Assembly: GCA_023388635.1 (NCBI GenBank)
Contig: JAEWFW010000014.1
Span: 8,339-72,338 of the forward strand
Direction: 5' to 3'
From: Bacillota bacterium
Lineage (GTDB): Bacteria > Bacillota > Bacilli > Desulfuribacillales > Desulfuribacillaceae
DNA: 64,000 nucleotides
A program made the translations under genes and the position numbers. How positions within the stretch are numbered: position 1 is the stretch's first letter; the number at the start of each line of letters is the position of its first letter. Shown here one piece after another: positions 43,598 through 52,901 of the stretch. Below the pieces are notes generated by a model, which was given only the letters and a program-made list of their open reading frames with translations, ran no database searches and was not told the DNA's origin.

Positions 43598-44341
43598 CTA
43601 CACTTGATAGCTTAACTGCGCTTGATCCAAATTTGTTTGTATCTGTGCTTTTATCGTATCCAGAAGCACGGCTCGCTCTTCGTCTGATAGCTGTTCCATA
43701 TAAATTGGTTCGCCGACTATCACCGTGACGTCTGCCGACTGAATGCGGTTGTTGTTGCCCTCTAGTATCTTATAGGAACCGTCAATCGTCACGGGCACGA
43801 CAGGCACACCACTTTTCTCCGCCAAGCGCAAGCTGCCCTTTTTGAAGACGTTCATCTGCTCGCCTTTGCTGCGGGTTCCTTCAGGAAAAATCACCAACGA
43901 GTTCCCCTCTTGCAGGGTTTTTGCCGCATCTGCCAAGGCACGTACAGCCTGTCTGGGGTTCTCACGGTCGATAAACACACAGTGTATCTGTCTCATCCAA
44001 TGTGAAATGACCGGTACTTTCTCCAGCTCTTTCTTCGCTATAAATCCGATCCGTTTATCGAGATAGCCTGCCAATATCGGAATATCAAAATTACTCTGAT
44101 GATTGCTAATAATTAAACATGCCGAATCGGGAATATTTTCTTTGCCTTTGACGACGATTTTACTGCCGGTAATTCTGACAAGAAATTGACCCCAGTCTTT
44201 GACCACTTGATCGAGATATGCTTGTTGCTCCTGCAGCAACCCTTTCTTCTCCAACTTCTTCATCTGTCTTGCCGTGCCGATCGTCGTCAGCAACTGGAGT
44301 GCAAACCGCAGATAGAACCAGATCGTACGAATCATATACAC
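43598..44341 (-). CDS. plsC: 1-acyl-sn-glycerol-3-phosphate acyltransferase (PlsC)
   Basis: 247 residues. One N-terminal hydrophobic segment, then the acyltransferase blocks: NHQSNFD (catalytic NHx4D), FIDRENPRQAVRAL, FPEGTRSKG and VPVVPVTIDGSY. It acylates lysophosphatidate to phosphatidate in the membrane. Convergent with the Fur-box operon and 24 bp downstream of mgtE. Confidence 0.92.
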   Translation of the reverse strand: MYMIRTIWFYLRFALQLLTTIGTARQMKKLEKKGLLQEQQAYLDQVVKDWGQFLVRITGSKIVVKGKENIPDSACLIISNHQSNFDIPILAGYLDKRIGFIAKKELEKVPVISHWMRQIHCVFIDRENPRQAVRALADAAKTLQEGNSLVIFPEGTRSKGEQMNVFKKGSLRLAEKSGVPVVPVTIDGSYKILEGNNNRIQSADVTVIVGEPIYMEQLSDEERAVLLDTIKAQIQTNLDQAQLSYQV

Positions 44342-44365
44342 ACCTACTATCTAAAATATATTTGC

Positions 44366-45733
44366 CTAGTGCGGCAGATAATCGAGAAACATCGTCGCGA
44401 CGGAAAAATAAATCACCAAACCGATGATATCATTTAATGTCGTAATAAACGGTCCCGAAGCCACCGCTGGATCAATCTTCAAACGGTCAATCAGCAAAGG
44501 AATTGTCGCGCCGATAATCGTCGCCACACTTAATGTGCAGAAAAGCGAGAAACCGACGACCATTGCCACCGCCACGTTGCCGTACACCACAGAAATCACT
44601 ACGAGCAAAACGATTCCACATATCAACCCCAGCATCACGCCGGTGCCAAATTCGCGTCGGATCAATTGTTTTATCGCTGTTTTGTCGAACTGTGATGTCG
44701 CCAAACTGCGCACCATAACTGCCAGCGCCTGCGTTCCCGTGTTGCCTGCTGAGCCCATGACCATCGGCATAAAGCCTGCCAAAATCACAACACTTTGTAA
44801 TGTACTCTCAAACCGTCCGATGATTCCCGCCGTGATCAATCCGAGGAACATCAGAATCAATATCCATGGTGCCCGTAGCTTCGCCGCTGCGAAAGAGCTA
44901 ATATTGGCATCGGCAGAACCTTTCGTCCCTGTCATTTCCCCGAAATCTTCTTCCAACTCTTCTTCGAAAACATCGAGTGCATCGTCGACAGTGACAATCC
45001 CGACTAATCTTCCGTCATCTTTGACGACAGGAATTGCGAGAAAATCGTACTTTTGAATGATCTGTGCCACTTCCTCCTGGTCCGTGGAAACATTGACGGA
45101 GATCACCCTCGTTCCCATGATATCTTCTACTTTTTGATCGAGTTTAGAAAAAATCAGATCACGCAACGATAAGACGCCAACCAATTGCTCCTGTTCATTG
45201 ACGACATATAAGTAATAAATAGTCTCTGCCTCCGGCGTTTCTTCCCGAAGCTGCGCCATAACCTTCTCTGCCGTATCTGTCGTGAAGACCGACACATACT
45301 CTGTCGTCATAATTCCGCCGGCAGTCTCCGGGTCATATGCCAGAATTTCTTTGATTTCTTTGGCATCTTCTACATCTAACTGCTGGATAATGCCGTGTGC
45401 CTCTTGCTCTTCCAGTTCTCCCAGGAAGGAAGCGAGGTCGTCTATATAGAGATTGCTGAGCATTTCCGATGCATATTCTTGCCGAAGCTCTTGCATCGTA
45501 TCTTTTTGCTCATCGGTCTCCATGCCCTGAAAGATATCCGCAAATTCTTCTGGTGTAATATATTCATAAACTAAAGATTTTTGTAATTCATCAAACTGCT
45601 GAAACAGATCAAGTTGGTCTGTCGGATGTAGTTCGAGAAACAACTCTCGGAACACATCTTTTTCTTGGCGCATAAGCGCTCCTATGACCAACCCTGTGTA
45701 TTCTTCCGTCGTGTGCTGATCGAGTTTTACCAT
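44366..45733 (-). CDS. mgtE: Magnesium transporter MgtE
   Basis: 455 residues. Superhelical N domain (about 1-135), tandem CBS domains (about 138-265) that sense Mg, plug helix, and a five-helix pore domain (about 285-455) with AGFMPMVMGSAGNTGTQAL and VASGPFITTLNDIIGL carrying the conserved pore Asp. AAAGGAGG is 8 bases before the ATG. A promoter about 250 bp upstream gives a long leader. Confidence 0.95.
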   Translation of the reverse strand: MVKLDQHTTEEYTGLVIGALMRQEKDVFRELFLELHPTDQLDLFQQFDELQKSLVYEYITPEEFADIFQGMETDEQKDTMQELRQEYASEMLSNLYIDDLASFLGELEEQEAHGIIQQLDVEDAKEIKEILAYDPETAGGIMTTEYVSVFTTDTAEKVMAQLREETPEAETIYYLYVVNEQEQLVGVLSLRDLIFSKLDQKVEDIMGTRVISVNVSTDQEEVAQIIQKYDFLAIPVVKDDGRLVGIVTVDDALDVFEEELEEDFGEMTGTKGSADANISSFAAAKLRAPWILILMFLGLITAGIIGRFESTLQSVVILAGFMPMVMGSAGNTGTQALAVMVRSLATSQFDKTAIKQLIRREFGTGVMLGLICGIVLLVVISVVYGNVAVAMVVGFSLFCTLSVATIIGATIPLLIDRLKIDPAVASGPFITTLNDIIGLVIYFSVATMFLDYLPH

Positions 45734-46112
45734 GTAAAATGCCTCCTTTTACAGATAAAAACCGGTTTCAGCCACACCCATCAACTTAAACGCCAATATT
45801 AGTGACTGAAACAGATCGATACCTGCTATCTCGTTTGTCTATTCTATGTGAGTCCATTGTCCTGTCCGGATAACTATCCATTTCTCATCACTCCCTATGT
45901 AATAAAATTTTTTTTTCGAATGGCGCTTGCAGTAAGACTTGGTTTCGGTGCGCTGTCCAAGCCCTGCTTAACAGCTATTACATTATAGCATATTGAGATT
46001 TCGCTTTATAGTGCTCATTTACAATTTTCTTCGCAAAGTTTCCTCTGTTTTGTTCGTAAATCTTACATTAGTTTTCTTCGCCAATCTTATCCTGAGATTT
46101 GTCATATACGTG
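45734..46112 (-). other. mgtE leader and intergenic region
   Basis: An extended -10 (TGC-TATAAT, 45982-45990) predicts an mRNA leader of about 240 nt for mgtE. The leader holds several short pairings, e.g. CTTGG/CCAAG (about 45939-45962) and GGATA/TATCC (45868-45879), but no conserved M-box core could be recognised. A magnesium-responsive element is plausible from position only. Confidence 0.4.
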
Positions 46113-46140
46113 TTGCAATTTCATAAATCTATTTTATAAT
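46113..46140 (+). promoter_or_regulatory. Promoter of uppP
   Basis: TTGCAA, 16 bp, TATAAT, about 88 bp before the ATG at 46228. Confidence 0.6.
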
Positions 46141-46227
46141 TAGAGGTGGTTTTTCAAAAATCGCCAAGCACACATCAATTAAAGTACGACTTGATTCAAC
46201 AGACAAATAAAGCGAGGAGTGTGTTTT

Positions 46228-47034
46228 ATGAACTGGTTAGAAGCAATCATATTGGGGATTGTCCAGGGTATCACGGAATTTCTGCCAATTTCCAGCTCTG
46301 CCCACCTAATCATCATCCAAGAATTATTCGGTTTAGAAATAGAAGGGCTTGCCTTTGAAGTATTTTTGCATCTTGCTTCCTTACTGGCAGTCATTATATA
46401 TTTTTATAAAGATCTAGTTACGTTATTCAAAGAGTTTTTCCAATACATAGGCACTCGGCATCCTCAATACCAAACGTCGTTTTTCTTCAGCTTGTATCTG
46501 GTGCTCGCCACACTGATTACTGCCATACTCGGCGTTCCTTTGGAAAGTTTCATGGGTAATTCTCTAAAATCGATGACGACGATTGCCATCTCCTTAGTTG
46601 TCACGGGAATTCTGTTAATGGTTATCGAACGCGGTATCCGTTATGGGAATCGCCAAGACAAAGACCTGAATGTTCTCGATGCCATCATCATGGGACTTGG
46701 GCAGACGTTCGCCGTCATTCCAGGTATTTCCCGCTCCGGCAGTACATTGGTGATCGCTTTATGGCGCGGCATGGATAAACCGACGGCAGTTCGTTTTTCA
46801 TTCTTACTGTCCATTCCAGTGATCCTCGGTTCGACGATTCTCATGCTGCCTGATATGAATGCGGCACATTTTCAAACAAGTCTCGGTGCACTGGCTGCTT
46901 CCTTTATTTCGTCATTCGTCTTTGCCGTCATCAGTATTAAATGGTTGATCAATTTCCTCAACCGCGGTAAACTCACATACTTCGCTTATTATTGCTTTTT
47001 CATCGGCGGCATTACCTTCTTATTTCTGAGGTAA
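46228..47034 (+). CDS. uppP: Undecaprenyl-diphosphatase UppP (BacA)
   Basis: 268 residues from the ATG at 46228 (GAGGAG 8 bases upstream). Multi-helix membrane enzyme with both signature blocks: GITEFLPISSSAHL near the N-terminus and PGISRSGST in the middle, which line the active site. It recycles undecaprenyl diphosphate to the monophosphate carrier for wall synthesis and confers bacitracin tolerance. It ends 4 bp from the convergent trmL stop. Confidence 0.95.
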   Translation: MNWLEAIILGIVQGITEFLPISSSAHLIIIQELFGLEIEGLAFEVFLHLASLLAVIIYFYKDLVTLFKEFFQYIGTRHPQYQTSFFFSLYLVLATLITAILGVPLESFMGNSLKSMTTIAISLVVTGILLMVIERGIRYGNRQDKDLNVLDAIIMGLGQTFAVIPGISRSGSTLVIALWRGMDKPTAVRFSFLLSIPVILGSTILMLPDMNAAHFQTSLGALAASFISSFVFAVISIKWLINFLNRGKLTYFAYYCFFIGGITFLFLR

Positions 47035-47038
47035 AATT

Positions 47039-47506
47039 TCACCGCAAATTCGGAAAATCCATCTGTCGCAACGCCTCGTACGAGACGACAGCCACGGCGT
47101 TTGACAAATTCAGACTCCGTGCTTCCGGATTCATCGGTATTCTCATGCAGCGCTCGGGATGCTGATGCAGCAGACTCTCAGGTAATCCCTTCGTTTCCTT
47201 GCCAAATAGAATCATATCTCCCGGCTCATAAACTACCTCGGCGTAGTGGGATTGCGCTTTCGTCGTCGCATAAAACATTCTGCGTGTTGTTCCGTACTTG
47301 CGCATAAAGTCATCGAGACTCTTATGCGTCTCAATCTCCACCAAATGCCAATAATCCAGCCCCGCTCGCTTTACCTGTTTCTCATCGATGGAAAAGCCCA
47401 TCGGCTCTACCAAATGCAATTTTATATTCGTCGCCGCGCATGTGCGCGCTATATTTCCGGTATTCTGCGGTATTTCCGGCTCTACAAGCACCAATTCAAT
47501 CGACAC
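47039..47506 (-). CDS. trmL: tRNA (cytidine/uridine-2'-O-)-methyltransferase TrmL
   Basis: 155 residues from the GTG at 47506, with GGGAGG 7 bases upstream; this gives the family start SIELVLVEPEIPQNTGNIAR. SPOUT trefoil-knot enzyme: N-terminal NTGNIARTCAA, mid KRAGLDYW, and the SAM knot LFGKETKGLPE ... IPMNPEARSLNLSNAV. It methylates the wobble ribose in tRNA-Leu species; a tRNA-Leu(CAA) lies in this window. Confidence 0.93.
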   Translation of the reverse strand: MSIELVLVEPEIPQNTGNIARTCAATNIKLHLVEPMGFSIDEKQVKRAGLDYWHLVEIETHKSLDDFMRKYGTTRRMFYATTKAQSHYAEVVYEPGDMILFGKETKGLPESLLHQHPERCMRIPMNPEARSLNLSNAVAVVSYEALRQMDFPNLR

Positions 47507-47592
47507 TGTGTATCCTCCCAAATTTGTTTTATATTATACTTTACTTCAAAGATCGTTAATGATATTATAACAGCAAATTACATACATCACTA

Positions 47593-47675
47593 GTTTGCGG
47601 GGGGACCATTTTGGTTGAGAAGGTAAAACCTGACCCTTTGAACCTGTTAGTTAATACTAGCGTAGGGAAGCAATC
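47593..47675 (+). ncRNA. TPP riboswitch (thi box)
   Basis: The THI element is clear: GCGGGGGGACC, GGTTGAGAAGG, the core ACCCTTTGAACCTG, a short P3 with TAGTTAATACTAG and the closing CGTAGGGAAGC. It binds thiamine diphosphate. The terminator at 47730 lies between it and thiC, so control is probably by transcription attenuation. Confidence 0.95.
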
Positions 47676-47729
47676 GATCTCAGAATTTTATCGCATTTCT
47701 TTTGGCAATGCAATACAGATGATGATACT

Positions 47730-47763
47730 GCGCTTACCCTATGGTAGGCGCTTTTTATTTTAT
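47730..47763 (+). terminator. Riboswitch-controlled terminator
   Basis: GCGCTTACC, loop CTAT, GGTAGGCGC (one G-T pair), then TTTTTATTTTAT. It is about 55 nt after the aptamer and 60 nt before thiC. Confidence 0.85.
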
Positions 47764-47824
47764 CATTTTATGGTATTCAGCTTTGGTTTACTATTTATAA
47801 ACATTCAAAGGGAGGTCTATCATT

Positions 47825-49126
47825 ATGTACACAACGCAAATGGATGCAGCGAAAAAAGGCATCATCACCGCTCAGTTACAAGCCGTCGCCGAAAAGGAAA
47901 ATATCGCCATTTCAGAATTATTGGCACTGGTCGCTTCTGGTCAAGCCGTAATACCTGCGAATAAGAAGCACATTTGCCTTGATCCACATGGCATTGGAGC
48001 AAAACTGAAAACGAAAATTAACGTCAACCTCGGAACTTCCAAAGACTGTGCCGATATGGAATGCGAAATGCAAAAAGTCAATGCCGCTCTGCAATTGGGT
48101 GCCGAATCGATCATGGATCTCAGCTCGTACGGCGACACATCGCACTTTCGCCAAAGATTAGTTGCCGAATGCCCGGCAATCATCGGAACCGTACCGATAT
48201 ATGATGCCGTCATTCATTATGGAAAACCTCTATCAGAAATTACTTCCGAAGATTGGATCAATATCGCTCGCACCCATGCAGAAGACGGTGTCGACTTTAT
48301 GACGATCCATTGTGGTCTCAACCGCTCCACCGCCGAAACATTCAAACGCAATCCGCGCCTCACAAATATCGTCTCGCGGGGCGGTTCGATCATTTTCTCT
48401 TGGATGGAAATGACGGGCAAGGAGAATCCATTCTATGAGCATTTTGACGATTTGCTAGATATATGTGCTGCATATGACGTGACATTAAGTTTGGGAGATG
48501 CATGCCGCCCCGGTTGTCTGGCGGATAGCGGCGACATATCACAAATCGAAGAATTAGTCGTATTGGGAGAATTGACAAAACGCGCTTGGGCAAAAAATGT
48601 GCAAGTAATTATTGAAGGTCCCGGACATATGCCACTCGATCAGATCGCTGCCAATATGAAAATTCAGCAAACCGTTTGCCACGGAGCACCATTTTACGTC
48701 CTCGGACCGATTGTGACCGACATAGCTCCCGGCTATGATCATATCACGTCGGCTATCGGCGGTGCCATCGCCGCAGCATCAGGAGCGAGTTTCCTATGCT
48801 ACGTCACCCCTGCCGAGCATCTTCGCCTGCCGACATTAGCCGATATGCATGAAGGTATTATTGCTTCGAAAATCGCGGCACATGCCGCCGACATTGCTAA
48901 AGGCATTAACGGTGCACGTGATTGGGATGACGCAATGAGTAATGCTAGGAAAAATCTCGATTGGAATACGATGTTCTCCTTGGCGATTGATCCCGAAAAA
49001 GCACAGCGCTACCGCAAAGAATCGATCCCGACAGACGACAACACCTGCACAATGTGCGGAAATTTATGCGCAGTCAAAAATATGAATACGATCCTCGCCG
49101 GCGATAGGGTTGACTTACAAGATTAA
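47825..49126 (+). CDS. thiC: Phosphomethylpyrimidine synthase ThiC (short form)
   Basis: 433 residues. Radical-SAM enzyme that rearranges aminoimidazole ribotide to HMP-phosphate. It has SMDLSSYGD-type (IMDLSSYGD), GTVPIYDA, DFMTIHCGLN, RGGSI, EGPGHMPLDQI, GPIVTDIAPGYDHI and the C-terminal cluster motif CTMCGNLC (Cys408, 411, 415). This is the short version without the N-terminal domain of the roughly 590-residue Bacillus or E. coli enzymes, as in Clostridia and archaea. The cluster spacing is C-x2-C-x3-C, one shorter than the long form. GGGAGG precedes the ATG. Confidence 0.95.
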   Translation: MYTTQMDAAKKGIITAQLQAVAEKENIAISELLALVASGQAVIPANKKHICLDPHGIGAKLKTKINVNLGTSKDCADMECEMQKVNAALQLGAESIMDLSSYGDTSHFRQRLVAECPAIIGTVPIYDAVIHYGKPLSEITSEDWINIARTHAEDGVDFMTIHCGLNRSTAETFKRNPRLTNIVSRGGSIIFSWMEMTGKENPFYEHFDDLLDICAAYDVTLSLGDACRPGCLADSGDISQIEELVVLGELTKRAWAKNVQVIIEGPGHMPLDQIAANMKIQQTVCHGAPFYVLGPIVTDIAPGYDHITSAIGGAIAAASGASFLCYVTPAEHLRLPTLADMHEGIIASKIAAHAADIAKGINGARDWDDAMSNARKNLDWNTMFSLAIDPEKAQRYRKESIPTDDNTCTMCGNLCAVKNMNTILAGDRVDLQD

Positions 49127-49219
49127 GTGAGAGTGACTTATTAGATTAAATTGATACAAAAATTGATACAATTCCGGTCATTAAAAATCCGAATACTATT
49201 TTGAGAGGTGCTTATCCAT

Positions 49220-50056
49220 ATGCTAAAAACTATATTTAAAAACGTACAAGCAAACGCTCCTTTAGTTCACTGCATGACAAATTACGTGACAGTCAATGAC
49301 TGCGCCAATATCGTCTTGGCGAGCGGAGGATCTCCGATTATGGCGGACGATATTCAAGAAGTGGAAGACATCACGACGATTTGCAACAGTTTAGTAATCA
49401 ACATCGGAACACTAAACGAACGTACCATCGCCGCAATGCTGAAAGCCGCAAAAAAGGCCAATGAATTAGGACATCCTGTGATCCTCGATCCCGTCGGAGC
49501 CGGTGCTTCAAAACTACGAACCGACACTGCCTTTGCATTGCTTGATCAAGTCAAATTCTCCGTCATCAGAGGCAATCTATCGGAAATTAAAACGATCCGC
49601 GACGGACATGGTAAAACAAAAGGTGTCGATGCCGATCAATCCGACCAAATGACCGACGATGTACTTGGAGAGATCGTACAGTTGGCTAAAGACCTATCGC
49701 AAAAGACCGGCGCTGTCATCGCCATCACAGGTGAAAATGATGTAATCGCCGATCAAGATCAAGCATATATCGTATCAAACGGTCATCCGATGATGGCAAG
49801 GATTACCGGCAGCGGTTGTATGCTGTCCTGCGTCATCGGCGCATACTGTGCCCCATACTCCAAGGACCAAAAACAAATATTACAAGCAACTGCTGCTGCG
49901 GTCACGGCAATGGGTCTGTGCGGCGAACTGGCATATGACAAAACACGCAATGCCAATGCCGGCACTGCGAGCTTCCGCACTCATTTAATTGATTCCATGA
50001 GCACCCTTACCAGCGAACAGTTAGAGGAAGGTGCGAAAATTGCCGTTCAGCCATAA
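49220..50056 (+). CDS. thiM: Hydroxyethylthiazole kinase ThiM
   Basis: 278 residues from the ATG at 49220; an in-frame GTG at 49208 lies inside the AGAGGTG ribosome site. Ribokinase-like fold with VHCMTNYVTVNDCAN, ASGGSPIMADD, DPVGAGASKLRT and the ATP/anion loop ARITGSGCMLS. It phosphorylates hydroxyethylthiazole for salvage, so the operon combines new HMP synthesis with thiazole salvage; no thiazole-synthesis genes (thiG, thiS, thiH) are here. Overlaps thiE by 26 bp. Confidence 0.94.
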   Translation: MLKTIFKNVQANAPLVHCMTNYVTVNDCANIVLASGGSPIMADDIQEVEDITTICNSLVINIGTLNERTIAAMLKAAKKANELGHPVILDPVGAGASKLRTDTAFALLDQVKFSVIRGNLSEIKTIRDGHGKTKGVDADQSDQMTDDVLGEIVQLAKDLSQKTGAVIAITGENDVIADQDQAYIVSNGHPMMARITGSGCMLSCVIGAYCAPYSKDQKQILQATAAAVTAMGLCGELAYDKTRNANAGTASFRTHLIDSMSTLTSEQLEEGAKIAVQP

Positions 50057-50726
50057 TAAGCCCGACCATAACCATAATACAATCAGTCATAACCAACTAT
50101 ATAACCGATTGCGCCTGTACGCCGTGACAGACCGCTCCAAAACACAAACGTATACCTTAGAGGAACAAGTGACCTTTGCCATAGAAGGTGGCATTACCAT
50201 GCTCCAACTGCGAGAAAAACATCTATCGACAACGGAATTTATCAAACTCGCTGAAACTATCAAAGTAATTACCGATAAATATGCTATTCCGTTAATTATT
50301 AATGATAATATAGATGTAGCCAAAGCCGTCGATGCTGACGGTTTGCATATCGGACAGGATGACATTGCGCCCGAATACGCCAGAAGCGCAATCGGCGCAG
50401 AAAAAATTCTCGGCGTATCGGCACAGACCGTCGAACAGGCGCGTGCCGCCGAACAGGCGGGAGCAGATTATCTAGGAGTAGGTACGATCTTCCCAACCGG
50501 CAGCAAGCCCGATGCTCAGCGCGTATCGCTAGCGACACTAAAAGACATCTGCACGACAAGCAAAATCCCTGTCGTAGCGATCGGTGGTCTTGACGAGCAG
50601 ACGATTCCGTTGCTCCAAGGAAGTGGCATCCAGGGTGTGGTTGTCATTTCCGCGATATTTGCTAGAACAGATATCCACGCAGCCGCACATAATTTGCTGA
50701 AATTGACAGATACAATCATTGACTAA
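50031..50726 (+). CDS. thiE: Thiamine-phosphate synthase ThiE
   Basis: 231 residues from a GTG at 50031; a TTG at 50040 with AAGGTG 6 bases upstream is an equally good start. TIM barrel joining HMP-PP and thiazole-P. Motifs LRLYAVTD, TMLQLREKH, LIINDNIDVAKAVDADGLHIGQDD, LGVGTIFPTGSKPDA and VVAIGGL. The N-terminal 24 residues (His/Asn-rich) are an unusual addition, possibly a product of the overlap with thiM. Confidence 0.93.
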   Translation: MRKLPFSHNKPDHNHNTISHNQLYNRLRLYAVTDRSKTQTYTLEEQVTFAIEGGITMLQLREKHLSTTEFIKLAETIKVITDKYAIPLIINDNIDVAKAVDADGLHIGQDDIAPEYARSAIGAEKILGVSAQTVEQARAAEQAGADYLGVGTIFPTGSKPDAQRVSLATLKDICTTSKIPVVAIGGLDEQTIPLLQGSGIQGVVVISAIFARTDIHAAAHNLLKLTDTIID

Positions 50727-50758
50727 CATTGATGATACAATCATTGATTAATATTGAC
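50709..50758 (+). repeat. Two 25-bp tandem repeats at the end of thiE
   Basis: GATACAATCATTGA(C/T)TAA(C/T)ATTGA(T/C) occurs twice in tandem; a third degenerate copy starts at 50759. The first copy encodes the last residues of ThiE (TIID) and its stop. Looks like slippage duplication in the thiE-thiD gap. Confidence 0.7.
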
Positions 50759-50868
50759 AGATATAATGATTGGCTATCATGCAATACCACACGAATGCAT
50801 TATCATAAGATCATCATACGATTTTCACTATAACAATCATTCAAAAGCACTATTGAGGAGGCATATCT

Positions 50869-51666
50869 ATGTACACAGCATTGACAATCGCCGGAACAGA
50901 CCCTTCCGGCGGAGCCGGCATTCAAGCTGATTTGAAGACATTCACGGCATACGGTGTTTATGGTATGAGCGTAATCACTGCCGTTGTCGCACAAAACACT
51001 TGCGGAGTGACAGATGTCGAGAATATGAGCGTGCATATGGTAGAACGGCAATTGGATGCCGTATTTACCGATATATTCCCAGATGCGGTAAAGATCGGCA
51101 TGGTGTCTTCCATTCCAATCATCGATGCAATCGTTGCCAAATTGCTGCAATACCGCCCGCGCAATGTCGTGCTTGATCCGGTTATGGTAGCGACAAGCGG
51201 AGACCGATTGCTGGATGAAGCTGCTGAACTGCATCTGATCAACCGTCTGCTGCCGCTTGCCGATCTAATAACCCCGAATATTCCAGAAACGAGCGTGCTC
51301 TGCGGTGCTCCCATTAAAAACAAACAGGATATGGTACGTGCTGCCAAAGCAATTAGCACCCATTTTGGAGGAGCCGTGCTGATAAAGGGCGGACACTTGG
51401 AAGATTGTTCCGACGACCTCTTGTATGCCCAAGGAGATATGCAGTGGCTGACAGGAAAACGCATCGATACACGCAACACCCACGGCACCGGTTGTACATT
51501 ATCGTCAGCCATTGCCGCAAATCTCGCCCGCAAGCATGAACTCACCAAAGCCGTCGAAGACGCAAAACACTATGTCACAGACGCCTTATCAACTGGTTTA
51601 GATTTAGGAAAAGGCAGCGGTCCGCTGAACCATTGCTATGCTATTCCGAACCGTGAAATCGGATAA
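50869..51666 (+). CDS. thiD: HMP / HMP-phosphate kinase ThiD
   Basis: 265 residues, normal for ThiD. GTDPSGGAGIQADLKTF opens the ribokinase fold; GMVSSIPIIDAI, LDPVMVATSGDRLL, LITPNIPE and the catalytic NTHGTGCTLSSA follow. It phosphorylates HMP twice to HMP-PP for ThiE. GAGGAGG is before the ATG, 142 bp after thiE. Its stop lies one base from the stop of the convergent gene. Confidence 0.95.
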   Translation: MYTALTIAGTDPSGGAGIQADLKTFTAYGVYGMSVITAVVAQNTCGVTDVENMSVHMVERQLDAVFTDIFPDAVKIGMVSSIPIIDAIVAKLLQYRPRNVVLDPVMVATSGDRLLDEAAELHLINRLLPLADLITPNIPETSVLCGAPIKNKQDMVRAAKAISTHFGGAVLIKGGHLEDCSDDLLYAQGDMQWLTGKRIDTRNTHGTGCTLSSAIAANLARKHELTKAVEDAKHYVTDALSTGLDLGKGSGPLNHCYAIPNREIG

Positions 51667-51667
51667 A

Positions 51668-52837
51668 TCATTCCGTTACTTGTTGATTATCGCCTTGCAA
51701 CCGATTTACAAATCCAGGGCGGGTAAATAGAAAACCTGCTACAACAGCAGTAAAGGGCGCTACCGTCACCAAGCCAAAGCTACCTACTAACGTATAAAAA
51801 ATTTCCGCCGCCACATACTTCAAATTCAGGATATTGATTACAGGTGTCCCTTGTGCCGTAAATACCATCAAAAGTCCAATGTACCCACCGGAATATGCCA
51901 AGAGTAGAGTCGTCGTCATAGTACCGATGACGGCTCTCCCAATATTAAACCCAGAACTGATAATTTCTTTGCTTTGCATTCCCGGTTTTTTCTGAATTAA
52001 TTCATACATTGCCGCAACCATGTCAACTGCAATGTCCATCACCGCCCCCGAAGATGCAATGAACGTAGCGGCAATAAATATATCTGTGAGATTTAAATGC
52101 GAATATCCCGAATACAATAAACTTTCTGAAAAGTTCATTACAGCTCCATGAATTTTAAACAAATTTCCAAAAACAATTGCCAATATACATGTCAAAAAAC
52201 TCCCTAACATTGAACCGATAATCGCTGCCACCGCCTGTCTATTAAGCCCTAAAACCAGGGTAATGATGACAACAGTCAGAATAACAACGATCACGAGCGA
52301 TAACCCGATTGGAGGCAGCCCTTTTAATAAGCCAGGGATTAGAAATTTCCAAATGACAACAACAGTAAAGACAAATGACAGAATCGTCTTTAAACCTATC
52401 GTTCTCGCAAATCCTATGAGTAAAACAGCGAAAGCTACAAATAACAAAATTTCCACATCAATACGGTAATGGTCGATCAAAGTGACAAAATTAATCTGTT
52501 CGCCTTCAAAATCAATTGAAACTAGCGCTTTATCCCCTGGAGCGAAAATTTTATCCATTTCCAGCTTGCCCATCAAATGATTTACACCTATCGTTTCCTG
52601 TCCTTTAAATGGTCCGTCGAGAACCCGCACTTTACAAGTTTGTTCGCCTTGTACAATCACACCCGTATTATACAAATTTTGGTTATCTGTTTCTAATATC
52701 AATACCGATGCCCGGTTGCTTTCGTCGAAATATTCATTAGCGGAAAAACCGGTCGGCATCATGCTGATTCCGACAATTAACACACTGATTATAATGACTG
52801 TCCAAATATCTGCCGAAAGCTTAAACTTCGTTTTCAT
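51668..52837 (-). CDS. YibE/F-family membrane protein
   Basis: 389 residues from the ATG at 52837 (AGGGTGG 8 bases upstream). One N-terminal helix, an extracytoplasmic domain (about 30-130) with TCKVRVLDGPFKGQ, then about seven helices. Typical YibE/F phrases: LIDHYRIDVEILLF, AFVASSGAVMDIA-like (FIASSGAVMDIAVDMVAAM) and AEIFYTLVGSFGLVTVAPFTA. A transport role is suspected for the family but no substrate is known. It ends convergently with thiD, 1 bp apart, and lies downstream of the alkaline phosphatase. Confidence 0.85.
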   Translation of the reverse strand: MKTKFKLSADIWTVIIISVLIVGISMMPTGFSANEYFDESNRASVLILETDNQNLYNTGVIVQGEQTCKVRVLDGPFKGQETIGVNHLMGKLEMDKIFAPGDKALVSIDFEGEQINFVTLIDHYRIDVEILLFVAFAVLLIGFARTIGLKTILSFVFTVVVIWKFLIPGLLKGLPPIGLSLVIVVILTVVIITLVLGLNRQAVAAIIGSMLGSFLTCILAIVFGNLFKIHGAVMNFSESLLYSGYSHLNLTDIFIAATFIASSGAVMDIAVDMVAAMYELIQKKPGMQSKEIISSGFNIGRAVIGTMTTTLLLAYSGGYIGLLMVFTAQGTPVINILNLKYVAAEIFYTLVGSFGLVTVAPFTAVVAGFLFTRPGFVNRLQGDNQQVTE

Positions 52838-52901
52838 TATGCCTACCACCCTTTTTTGATAGAACTAATATCTTCTCACTAAAATTACCTTCTGACACTA
52901 A

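Noticed and set aside
45734..45980. M-box magnesium riboswitch before mgtE
   Set aside because: No stretch matching the conserved core of the Mg riboswitch was found by eye on the minus strand; kept only as an unexplained leader.
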